A stretch of DNA of 64,000 nucleotides, taken from assembly GCF_017308975.1 (NCBI RefSeq), contig NZ_JADWPD010000010.1, positions 62,001 to 126,000 of the forward strand, read 5' to 3'. Shown here piece by piece: positions 8,481 to 15,220 of the stretch. The position numbers and the translations under genes are program-made. The DNA is from Amycolatopsis sp. MtRt-6 (GTDB lineage Bacteria > Actinomycetota > Actinomycetes > Mycobacteriales > Pseudonocardiaceae). Positions within the stretch are counted from its first letter, which is position 1; every line of letters begins with the position of its first letter. The notes beneath the pieces are model-generated. The model made no database searches and was not told the origin of the DNA. It worked only from the letters and a program-made list of their open reading frames with translations.

Positions 8481-9520
8481 CGTTCGGGCAGCTGCGGCTG
8501 GACGGCGTTTCGCGCAGCTTCGGCACCGCGAACGCCCTGCGCGGCCTCGACCTCGCGATCGCCCGCGGCGAGTTCGTGGCCCTGCTCGGCCCGTCCGGTT
8601 GCGGCAAGTCGACGGCGTTGAACTGCCTGGCCGGCCTGCTGCCCCTGACGGCGGGCAGCATCTGGCTCGACGACACCCGCATCGACGGGCAGCCGCCGGA
8701 GCAACGTGGGTTCGGGATGGTCTTCCAGAACTACGCGCTGTTCCCGCACATGTCCGTCCGCGCCAACGTCGGCTTCGGCCTCAAGATGCGCAAGGTCGGC
8801 CGCGCCGAGGCCCGGCGGAGGGTCGACGAAGCACTCCGCCTGGTGCAGCTGACCGAGCACGCGGCGAAGTTCCCCGCCCAGCTGTCCGGCGGGCAGCAGC
8901 AGCGCGTCGCCATCGCCCGCGCGGTGGTGCTGGAGCCGCCGGTCGTGCTGATGGACGAGCCGCTGTCCAATCTGGACGCCAAACTCCGGCTCGAGATGCG
9001 GATGGAGATCCGCCGCCTCCACCAGACGCTCGGCCTGACCACGGTGTACGTCACCCACGACCAGGAGGAGGCCTTGTCGCTGGCTGATCGTTTGGTGGTG
9101 CTGCGCGAGGGCGCGGTCCAGCAGATCGGGACGCCGGAAGAGGTGTACGCCCAGCCGGTGAACAGTTATGTGGCCTCCTTCATGGGGTATCGCAATCTCT
9201 TGGACGTGACGGTGACCTCGACGGCGGCCTCGTCGGTCACCGTGGAGGGCGACGGAGTCCGCCTCACCGGCCGCGGCTCGCGCACGGAGGGCCCGGCGAA
9301 GGTGGCGATCCGCCCGGAGGACTTCGTGGTCGGCGACGGCACGGAGAACGCCCTCGACGTGACGGTCGAGATCGTCGAGTACCACGGCCGCGAGCTGTCG
9401 GTCTCGGCCCGGCTGGCGACCGGGGTGCCGGTGTACTTCCGCACGGACAAGCGCCTTGCCCCGGGCGACACGGCGAAGATCGGCGTCCCGGCCGAACGGG
9501 TCCTGGTGTTCGCGCCGTGA
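8477..9520 (+). CDS. ABC-importer ATPase (PotA/FbpC-type)
   Basis: 347 residues, GTG start overlapping the previous stop (GTGA). Walker A GPSGCGKS, Q-loop VFQNYALFPHMSV, signature LSGGQQQRVAIARA, Walker B VVLMDEPLSNLD and switch His in VYVTHDQEEA are all intact. The C-terminal 110 residues form a TOBE regulatory domain (AIRPEDFVVG). It energises the two permeases encoded downstream. Length and motif order match the PotA/MalK/FbpC type. Confidence 0.92.
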   Translation: MTFGQLRLDGVSRSFGTANALRGLDLAIARGEFVALLGPSGCGKSTALNCLAGLLPLTAGSIWLDDTRIDGQPPEQRGFGMVFQNYALFPHMSVRANVGFGLKMRKVGRAEARRRVDEALRLVQLTEHAAKFPAQLSGGQQQRVAIARAVVLEPPVVLMDEPLSNLDAKLRLEMRMEIRRLHQTLGLTTVYVTHDQEEALSLADRLVVLREGAVQQIGTPEEVYAQPVNSYVASFMGYRNLLDVTVTSTAASSVTVEGDGVRLTGRGSRTEGPAKVAIRPEDFVVGDGTENALDVTVEIVEYHGRELSVSARLATGVPVYFRTDKRLAPGDTAKIGVPAERVLVFAP

Positions 9521-9924
9521 GCGCCGGGATCGCGACGACGGTGGGCGCCGGGCGACGCGGTGGTTGCGCCGCGAGCGCGCCGCGGGCCGGTGTCGTCCGG
9601 AGCGTGGGGCTGGCCGCTGCGAGGAAGGGTGGCGTGGACGCCGTGAGGACTGCTGCCGCCCGGGCTGGCGCCGGAGCCGCCGAGGCGGTCGCTGTGGTCC
9701 GGGGTCCGGTGGTGGTCGCTGCCGGAGTCGTCGAGGCGGTCGCTGCCGTCCGGGGGGCCGGCGGGGGCTGCCGGAGCCGCCGTAGCGATCGCTGTCACCT
9801 GGGCTGGGTGGGGCCTGCTGCCGAAGCCGCCGAGGCGAGCGCTGCCGCCGGGGGTGCGGTGCGGGCCGCTGCCGGAGCTGCCGTAGCGAGCGCTGCCGCT
9901 TGGGGTGCGGAGGTTGCGCCATGA
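9517..9924 (+). CDS. Possible Ala-rich repeat ORF between importer ATPase and permease
   Basis: A 135-residue frame starts with GTG overlapping the ATPase stop by four bases and ends with a TGA overlapping the permease ATG by four bases, exactly as if it were an operon member. Its composition is extreme: Ala, Gly, Val and Arg account for most residues. The DNA is built from about five degenerate copies of a 25-30-bp unit (core GCTGCCGGAGCCGCCGTAGC). No motif or membrane helix is clear. It could be a real low-complexity protein, or a repeat expansion in a spacer that stays open by chance. I cannot decide from sequence alone. Confidence 0.35.
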   Translation: MSAGIATTVGAGRRGGCAASAPRAGVVRSVGLAAARKGGVDAVRTAAARAGAGAAEAVAVVRGPVVVAAGVVEAVAAVRGAGGGCRSRRSDRCHLGWVGPAAEAAEASAAAGGAVRAAAGAAVASAAAWGAEVAP

Positions 9925-10814
9925 CCGCTGTGGCCAGTGCTCGCCCTGCCCTTCGGCATCGGCTTGCCGAACGCGGGATCGATCGCACCCTGCTGCTCCT
10001 GGTGCCCGGCCTGCTCGTCACTGCCTGCCTGTTCCTGTACCCCTTCCTCTACGGCCTCCAGCTGTCGTTCGCGCCGCGCAAAGGCGGGCTCTTCGCGAAC
10101 TACGCGCGGTTCTTCGGCGACCCGTACCTGCGCAACACCATCTGGACGACGCTCGGCATCGCGCTCCCGGCAACCTTCATCAACGTGCTCGCCAGCATCC
10201 CGATCGCCTACGTCATGCGCGGCCGCGTCCGCGGCAAGCGCCTCCTGACGACGATCCTCGTCGTGCCGATCACGCTCGGCACGGTGCTCACCGCGCAGGG
10301 CCTGATCATGTACGGCGGGCCGGCGGGCTGGCTGAACAAGGTGCTCACCGTCCTCGGGATCACCGACCAGCCGCTCCCGCTGATCCACAACTACACCGGC
10401 GTGCTGCTCTCCCTGGTGATCACCGGCTTCCCGTTCTCCTTCCTGCTGACGTTGTCCTACCTTTCCGGCATCGACCCCTCCCTGGAAAAGGCCGCCGCGA
10501 CGCTCGGCGCGAACGGCGTCCAGCGCTTCCGCCGCATCACGCTGCCGCTGCTGGCGCCCGGCCTGGCGATCACCTTCTGCCTTTCGTTCGTGATGGCGTT
10601 CTCGGTCTTCCCGAGCGCGCAGCTCGTCGGCGATCCGGCGAACGAGACCCGCGTCATCTCGATCGCCGCCTACCACGCCGCGTTCGAGGAGTACGACTAC
10701 TCGATGGGCTCGGCCGTCGCGATGCTCATGGCGGTGGTCATGCTGATCGTGATCGGCCTGGTCATGGCGTGGCGCGGCACGCTGTACCGCGGAGCGACCG
10801 GAGGTAAGGGATGA
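9921..10814 (+). CDS. ABC-importer permease 1
   Basis: 297 residues, six predicted membrane helices. The EAA loop that contacts the ATPase is visible as KAAATLGANGVQRFRRITLP near residues 190-210. It belongs to the PotB/PhnU-like binding-protein-dependent permeases. It overlaps the next permease gene by four bases (ATGA), so both halves of the channel are translationally coupled. Confidence 0.88.
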   Translation: MTAVASARPALRHRLAERGIDRTLLLLVPGLLVTACLFLYPFLYGLQLSFAPRKGGLFANYARFFGDPYLRNTIWTTLGIALPATFINVLASIPIAYVMRGRVRGKRLLTTILVVPITLGTVLTAQGLIMYGGPAGWLNKVLTVLGITDQPLPLIHNYTGVLLSLVITGFPFSFLLTLSYLSGIDPSLEKAAATLGANGVQRFRRITLPLLAPGLAITFCLSFVMAFSVFPSAQLVGDPANETRVISIAAYHAAFEEYDYSMGSAVAMLMAVVMLIVIGLVMAWRGTLYRGATGGKG

Positions 10815-11638
10815 CCGGTTGGGTCGCGCGTCCTGGACGTTGGGTCGTCTGGGCCGTCGTGGTGTTCTTCTTCGTCAACCTCGCGGGCGTGGTGCTCTCG
10901 GTGGTCGTCGACTCGTTCGGCACGCAGTGGTTCGGCACCTGGCTCCCGGACGGCTTCACCACCCACTGGTACGCCGACGCCTGGCGCGAGTTCGGCCTCT
11001 CGGACATCCTCCTCACGACGGCGATCGTCGCGCTGGTGGTGATCGCCGTGTCGGTGGCTGTCGGCGTTCCGGCCGCCTACGCGCTGGCCCGCCGCTCGTT
11101 CCCCGGCAAGCGCCTGGTGATGCTGCTGTTCGTGCTGCCGATCCTGATCCCTCCCATCACCTACGGCATCCCGCTGGCCACCGTGCTGTACAAGTTCCAC
11201 CTGGCCGGCACGATCACCGGCGTCATCCTGGCCAACCTCGTGCCCTCGGTGCCGTTCGTCGTTCTCACGATGACGCCGTTCATCGAGCAGATCGACCCGA
11301 AGATCGAGGCCGCGGCCCGCATGTCCGGCGCGCGGACCGTCTCGGTGTTCACCCGCATCCTCGGCCCGCTGCTGCTGCCGGGCATCCTGGCCGCGTCGAT
11401 CCTGGTGCTGGTGCGCACGGTCGGCATGTTCGAGCTGACGTTCCTCACCGCCGGCCCGGACTCGACGACCCTCGTGGTGGCGCTCTACAACTCCGTGTTC
11501 GCCGCGGGCATCCGCGCCAACCAGTCTGTCGACGCCATGGCGACCATCTACACCGCGTCCATGCTCGTGCTCCTTCTCGTCGCGCTGCGGTTCGTGAACC
11601 CGACCCAGCTGGTGACCCGGATCCGGGAGGAAACCTGA
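10811..11638 (+). CDS. ABC-importer permease 2
   Basis: 275 residues with six membrane helices, PotC-like. The EAA loop reads IEAAARMSGARTVSVFTRIL (about 158-177). This is the last gene of the importer operon (binding protein, ATPase, repeat ORF, two permeases). An inverted repeat follows eleven bases after the stop. Confidence 0.88.
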   Translation: MTGWVARPGRWVVWAVVVFFFVNLAGVVLSVVVDSFGTQWFGTWLPDGFTTHWYADAWREFGLSDILLTTAIVALVVIAVSVAVGVPAAYALARRSFPGKRLVMLLFVLPILIPPITYGIPLATVLYKFHLAGTITGVILANLVPSVPFVVLTMTPFIEQIDPKIEAAARMSGARTVSVFTRILGPLLLPGILAASILVLVRTVGMFELTFLTAGPDSTTLVVALYNSVFAAGIRANQSVDAMATIYTASMLVLLLVALRFVNPTQLVTRIREET

Positions 11639-11641
11639 TCT

Positions 11642-11705
11642 GTTCGCTCATGCGTTCGACTTTACCGCGAAAAGTCGAACGCATGATCGACACGATCGAG
11701 CGAAC
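11642..11705. terminator. Nested inverted repeat after the importer operon
   Basis: A perfect 15-bp pair, CATGCGTTCGACTTT (11649-11663) and AAAGTCGAACGCATG (11671-11685), with a 7-base loop, sits inside an outer 8-bp pair GTTCGCTC (11642-11649) and GAGCGAAC (11698-11705). Position directly after the operon favours a factor-assisted terminator; there is no U-tract. An operator role for the following MerR gene is the alternative. Confidence 0.5.
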
Positions 11706-11714
11706 CTGCAGGTC

Positions 11715-11751
11715 TTGCGCCTCCCCTGAGGGGAGCTGCCACGCTTGTGGC
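11715..11751 (+). promoter_or_regulatory. MerR-type promoter with palindromic operator, probably leaderless
   Basis: TTGCGC (11715-11720) and CACGCT (11740-11745) are separated by 19 bp, the long spacer typical of MerR-controlled promoters. The spacer holds a perfect palindrome, CTCCCCTGAGGGGAG (11721-11735). Six bases separate the -10 hexamer from the ATG, so the transcript would begin at or very near the start codon. Confidence 0.65.
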
Positions 11752-12594
11752 ATGCAGTACTCGATCGGCGAACTCGCCCACCGGACCGGCCTCACGGTCA
11801 AGGCCGTCCGGTTCTACTCGGACCGCGGCCTCGTGCCGCCGTCCGGGCGCAACACCGCGGGCCAGCGCCGTTACGACGACGCCGCGCTCGCCCGGCTCGA
11901 CGTCATCCGCGTCCTGCGCGACCTCGGCATCGACCTCACCACGATCCGGCGGGTGATCGACGGCGAGACCACCGTCGCGGAGGTGGCGGCGGAGCACTCC
12001 GCGGTGGTGGAGGCGCAGATCGGAGTCCTGCGCCGGCGGAGTGCGGTGCTGAACGCAGTGGCGCACCGCGGCTCGCGCCCCGAGGAGGCGAGTCTCGCGC
12101 ACCAGCGGGCCCTGTTGTCCGAAGTGGAGCGGCAGTGCCTGGTCGGCGACTTCCTCGCCGATGTCCTGGGTGATCGTCCCGAGCTGGCGGGGATCGCCCG
12201 CACCTTGACCCCGGAGTTGCCCGCGGACGCCAGCCCCGAGCAGGCCGAGGCGTGGGTCGAGCTGGCCGCCCTGATGCGGGACACGGAGTTCCGCGCGAAC
12301 CTGCGCCGGCTCGTGGACGGTCACGAAACCGGTTTGCGTCGTGACCTGGCGGCCGAGGTGCGGGATGCCGTCACCCCGGCCGTCGTGGCCGGGATCGTGC
12401 CGAAGTCCCCGGCGGCGAAGGCGATCGTCGACGGCCTGGGGCGTGATCCCGGGGAGCTCCGGGAATGGCTCCGCGTCGTCAACGATCCGCGCCGCGAGCG
12501 CTACCTGGAGCTATTGGGGGTGATCAACGGCTGGGCGGCACCGGAAAGCCTGGCTCCCACCTTCGACTGGCTGGCCGAGGCCATGGCAGCTTGA
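11752..12594 (+). CDS. MerR-family transcriptional regulator
   Basis: 280 residues. The N-terminal MerR DNA-binding domain is canonical: YSIGELAHRTGLTVKAVRFY, then QRRYDDAALARLDVIRVLRD. The C-terminal 190 residues are helical with no conserved cysteines for metal binding, so a small-molecule or antibiotic-type effector domain is more likely. It probably controls its own promoter through the 15-bp palindrome in the spacer. No ribosome site is seen, consistent with leaderless translation. Frames that extend the protein upstream through the importer gene are spurious. Confidence 0.88.
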   Translation: MQYSIGELAHRTGLTVKAVRFYSDRGLVPPSGRNTAGQRRYDDAALARLDVIRVLRDLGIDLTTIRRVIDGETTVAEVAAEHSAVVEAQIGVLRRRSAVLNAVAHRGSRPEEASLAHQRALLSEVERQCLVGDFLADVLGDRPELAGIARTLTPELPADASPEQAEAWVELAALMRDTEFRANLRRLVDGHETGLRRDLAAEVRDAVTPAVVAGIVPKSPAAKAIVDGLGRDPGELREWLRVVNDPRRERYLELLGVINGWAAPESLAPTFDWLAEAMAA

Positions 12595-12631
12595 CAACTT
12601 CACAGTGGAGCCCGACGCGCCGGCGTCGCGG

Positions 12632-13804
12632 CTACGGCCTCCTGACCTCCGCGCCGATCCGCGCCAGCGCGTCCGCCACCGGTTGGGCGTCGAGCCGGCG
12701 TCCGTCGCGCAGGCGCAGGGAAAGCTGCCCGGCGGCGACCTCCTGCGGCCCGAGCACGGCCTGGAACGGCACCAGGCGCCCGTCCCGGATCCGCGCGCCG
12801 AGGCTGCCCTCCGACGCGATCTCGGCCCGCACGTCACCGCATCGGGCCAGGATTTCCCGCGCGTACGGCAGCTCCGCGGCGGAGACGGGCAGCAGCCGGA
12901 GCTGTACCGGCGCCAGCCAGGCCGGGAACGCGCCGCCGTGGACTTCGAGCAGCTGGGCCACCGCGCGTTCGACGCTGCCGATGATGCTCCGGTGCACCAT
13001 GACCGGCCGGTGCTTCGCCCCGTCCGCGCCGATGTACTCGAGGCCGAACTGCCGCGGCTGGTGGAAGTCGACCTGGACGGTCGACAGGGTCGATTCCCGG
13101 CCCGCGCTGTCGGCGATCTGGACGTCGATCTTCGGGCCGTAGAACGCTGCTTCGCCCTCGACCTCGTCGTACGGGAGGCCGTCGAGCACCGCGCGCAGGA
13201 TCTCCGCGGCGCCGTCCCAGTTCCCCGGCACGTACTTCCCGCCGGGGCCGGGCAGCGAAAGCCGGTAGCGGGCCGCGCTGATGCCGAGCGCGTCGTGGGC
13301 CCGCCGGATCAGGGCCAGCGCCGCGGCGGCCTCGGCCTCGACCTGGTCGAGGGTGCAGAAGACGTGCGCGTCGTTGAGCTGGATCGCGCGTACCCGGCCC
13401 AGCCCGCCGAGCACGCCGGAGAGCTCGGCCCGGTACATCCCGCCGATCTCGGCGATCCGCAGCGGCAGCTCGCGGTAGCTGCGGCCGCGCGAACGGTAGA
13501 TCAGCGCGTGGTGCGGGCACAGGCTCGGCCGCAGCACCAGCTGTTCACCGCCGACGTCCATCGGCGGGTACATGTCGTCGCGGTAGTGCGCCCAGTGCCC
13601 GGAGAGCTCGTACAGCTCGCGTTTGCCCAGCACCGGCGAATGGACGTGCCGGTACCCGGCGCGCCGTTCGAGGTCGCGGACGTACTCCTCCAGGCAGTGG
13701 CGGACGATCGCGCCGTCGGGCAGCCAGTACGGCAGGCCGGCGCCGATCAGCGGGTCGGTGTCGAACAGGCCGAGCTCGCGGCCGAGCTTGCGGTGGTCAG
13801 GCAT
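12632..13804 (-). CDS. Stand-alone threonyl-tRNA synthetase-like enzyme lacking TGS and editing domains
   Basis: 390 residues: class II catalytic core (about 20-290) plus C-terminal anticodon-binding domain (about 295-388). Normal ThrRS is about 640-680 residues, so the N-terminal TGS and editing domains are absent. The zinc ligands are kept: Cys96 (RPSLCPHH), His147 (NDAHVFC), His271 (MVHRSIIGS). The 51-residue spacing between the first two equals that of E. coli ThrRS as I recall it. Two pocket positions differ from the usual pattern: SGxLHGL reads SGVLGGL (Gly133) and QDDAH reads LNDAH (Leu143). It is probably a second ThrRS, for example one insensitive to a ThrRS inhibitor. A Thr-codon attenuator precedes it. 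Confidence 0.85.
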   Translation of the reverse strand: MPDHRKLGRELGLFDTDPLIGAGLPYWLPDGAIVRHCLEEYVRDLERRAGYRHVHSPVLGKRELYELSGHWAHYRDDMYPPMDVGGEQLVLRPSLCPHHALIYRSRGRSYRELPLRIAEIGGMYRAELSGVLGGLGRVRAIQLNDAHVFCTLDQVEAEAAAALALIRRAHDALGISAARYRLSLPGPGGKYVPGNWDGAAEILRAVLDGLPYDEVEGEAAFYGPKIDVQIADSAGRESTLSTVQVDFHQPRQFGLEYIGADGAKHRPVMVHRSIIGSVERAVAQLLEVHGGAFPAWLAPVQLRLLPVSAAELPYAREILARCGDVRAEIASEGSLGARIRDGRLVPFQAVLGPQEVAAGQLSLRLRDGRRLDAQPVADALARIGAEVRRP

Positions 13805-13848
13805 CGTGGACTCCCTCGTGGACGCGAGGCGGGAGACCGCAGAACGAA

Positions 13849-13870
13849 GCCCGGGGCACCCGCCCCGGGC
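13849..13870 (-). terminator. Attenuator terminator upstream of the ThrRS-like gene
   Basis: In the minus-strand transcript, GCCCGGGGC (13870-13862) and GCCCCGGGC (13857-13849) form a perfect 9-bp stem with a GGGU loop, followed by UUCGUUCU. The 5' arm can alternatively pair with GUCCCGG (13897-13891) in the leader peptide region, which would abolish the terminator. Confidence 0.75.
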
Positions 13871-13882
13871 TGGAAACGCCGT

Positions 13883-13933
13883 TCAGCGCGCCGGGACACT
13901 CTCCGGCGTCGTCGTCTGTGCAGCGCGCTTCAT
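13883..13933 (-). CDS. Threonine leader peptide (16 residues)
   Basis: The short frame reads MKRAAQTTTPESVPAR and ends with TGA. Codons 7-9 (13915-13907) are three consecutive ACG Thr codons, in the place expected for ribosome-mediated attenuation. The CGCCGG that begins at the last Thr codon can pair with CCGGCG (13894-13889) later in the same leader (stem 1:2). A stalled ribosome would free that second segment to pair with the terminator arm (stem 2:3). A TACCGT hexamer (13946-13941) ends seven bases before the ATG, so translation may be leaderless. Confidence 0.75.
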   Translation of the reverse strand: MKRAAQTTTPESVPAR

Positions 13934-13957
13934 GGGATCGACGGTAGCAGCCCGCCG

Positions 13958-14590
13958 CTACTCCTTTAGGTCCTCCGGCAACCGGAACGTGTCGAACCGC
14001 GGCTTCCCGGCAGGCCGCAGCACGAGCACGGTCACGCCCGCCGCCGTCTGCCGGGTTCCGACGTGCTCGAACCCCTTCGGCGTCACGCCTTCCGGGAAGA
14101 GGCGGCGCCCCTTGCCGAGCACGACCGGGTACAGCCACAGCCGGTACTCGTCGACGAGGTCGTGCGCGATCAGCGTCTGCAGCAGGGCGCCGCTCCCGTG
14201 GACCTGGAGCTCGCCACCCGGCCGGGACCTGCGGTCGCGGACGAACTCCACGACGTCGCCGTCCACAATGGACGCGCCGGTCCACGACAGGTCCGCCGTC
14301 GTCCGCGAGGCCACGTACTTCGGCAGGGTGTTGAGCCGGGACGCGACCGGGTCGCCGGGGTCGGTGACCTTCGGCCAGTGCGTGGCGAAGATGTCGTACG
14401 TCCGCCGTCCGAGCAGGAACGCGTCCGCCCGCGAGAACCACTCCGCGACGAGCCGGGCCATGTCCTCGTCGTAGAACGGCTTCACCCAGCCGCCGAGGTC
14501 GAAGCCGCCGGAGGTGTCCTCGTCCTGGCCCCCGGGTGCCTGGTAGACGCCGTCGAGGGTCAGGAACGTCTGCACGGTGAGCTTGCCCAT
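13958..14590 (-). CDS. Dihydrofolate reductase-family (RibD C-terminal) oxidoreductase
   Basis: 210 residues, RibD-C/DHFR fold: N-terminal MGKLTVQTFLTLDGVYQAPG, the loop FLLGRRTYDIFATHWP, and the nucleotide-binding GGELQVHGSGALLQTLI, then LVDEYRLWLYPVVLGKGRRL. Members reduce unknown pteridine- or flavin-like substrates with NADPH. The ATG at 14590 follows a purine-rich GAAGGAGACACC ribosome site. Its TAG lies 25 bp before the leader peptide of the ThrRS-like gene, so read-through transcription into the attenuator is possible. Confidence 0.85.
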   Translation of the reverse strand: MGKLTVQTFLTLDGVYQAPGGQDEDTSGGFDLGGWVKPFYDEDMARLVAEWFSRADAFLLGRRTYDIFATHWPKVTDPGDPVASRLNTLPKYVASRTTADLSWTGASIVDGDVVEFVRDRRSRPGGELQVHGSGALLQTLIAHDLVDEYRLWLYPVVLGKGRRLFPEGVTPKGFEHVGTRQTAAGVTVLVLRPAGKPRFDTFRLPEDLKE

Positions 14591-14666
14591 GGTGTCTCCT
14601 TCGGGTCGGGCCTTCCTGACCCGTCGAACGGGACCGCGCCGGTTCGACAAACCCGCCGGAGGATTT

Positions 14667-15134
14667 TCAGGAGTTCAGGAACAGCTCCAGCTGCTCGACG
14701 ACGAACGCGTGGTCGTCGGCCTGCGGGAGCCCCGAGACGCCGACCGTGCCGACCGGCCCGACCCCGCGCACCAGCACCGGGAACACACCGCCGTGGGCCG
14801 CGTACAGGTCCAGGTCGAGGCGGGAGTGCTCCTCGAACGATTCGCCCTTCGCGCGGAACCGCGTCCCGATCAGGAAGGAGCTGTGGCCGTAGCGGTCGAC
14901 GACCCGGCTCTTGCGGTCGATCCAGGCGTCGTTGTCTGCCGACGTCCCGGGCAGGGCGGCGTGGAAGAGCCGCTGGCCGTTGCGCCGGATCGAGATCGTC
15001 AGCGGCAGCCCGCGGTCACGGGCGGCCGTCAGCAGCTGCTGGCCGAGGGCGAGGGCGGTCTCGTTGTCGAACTTCGTGAACTGGAGGCGTTCCTCCTGCT
15101 CGGCGAGCTGGGCGAGGCGGTCGGCTTCGTTCAT
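14667..15134 (-). CDS. UPF0303/heme-degrading (GlcG/HbpS-like) domain protein
   Basis: 155 residues. The central segment GQQLLTAARDRGLPLTISIR, then RKSRVVDRYGHSS and the glycine-rich GGVFPVLVRGVGPVGTVGVS, match the DUF336/GlcG-like alpha-beta fold of the UPF0303 group (sometimes labelled heme-degrading). No catalytic chemistry can be assigned. It is divergent from the phospholipase gene, with 86 bp between them. Confidence 0.75.
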   Translation of the reverse strand: MNEADRLAQLAEQEERLQFTKFDNETALALGQQLLTAARDRGLPLTISIRRNGQRLFHAALPGTSADNDAWIDRKSRVVDRYGHSSFLIGTRFRAKGESFEEHSRLDLDLYAAHGGVFPVLVRGVGPVGTVGVSGLPQADDHAFVVEQLELFLNS

Positions 15135-15220
15135 GGACCCATTAAATCAACACTGTTGTGTAATTGCCAGTGGTGAACTGGAGGCACCTGGCGTCCGTAC
15201 AACAGGCGAGGAGGTGGGGC

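Noticed and set aside
13805..13960. T-box riboswitch upstream of the ThrRS-like gene
   Set aside because: There is no T-box consensus (AGGGTGG...ACCGCG) and no specifier stem; the Thr-rich leader peptide and paired stems explain the region better.
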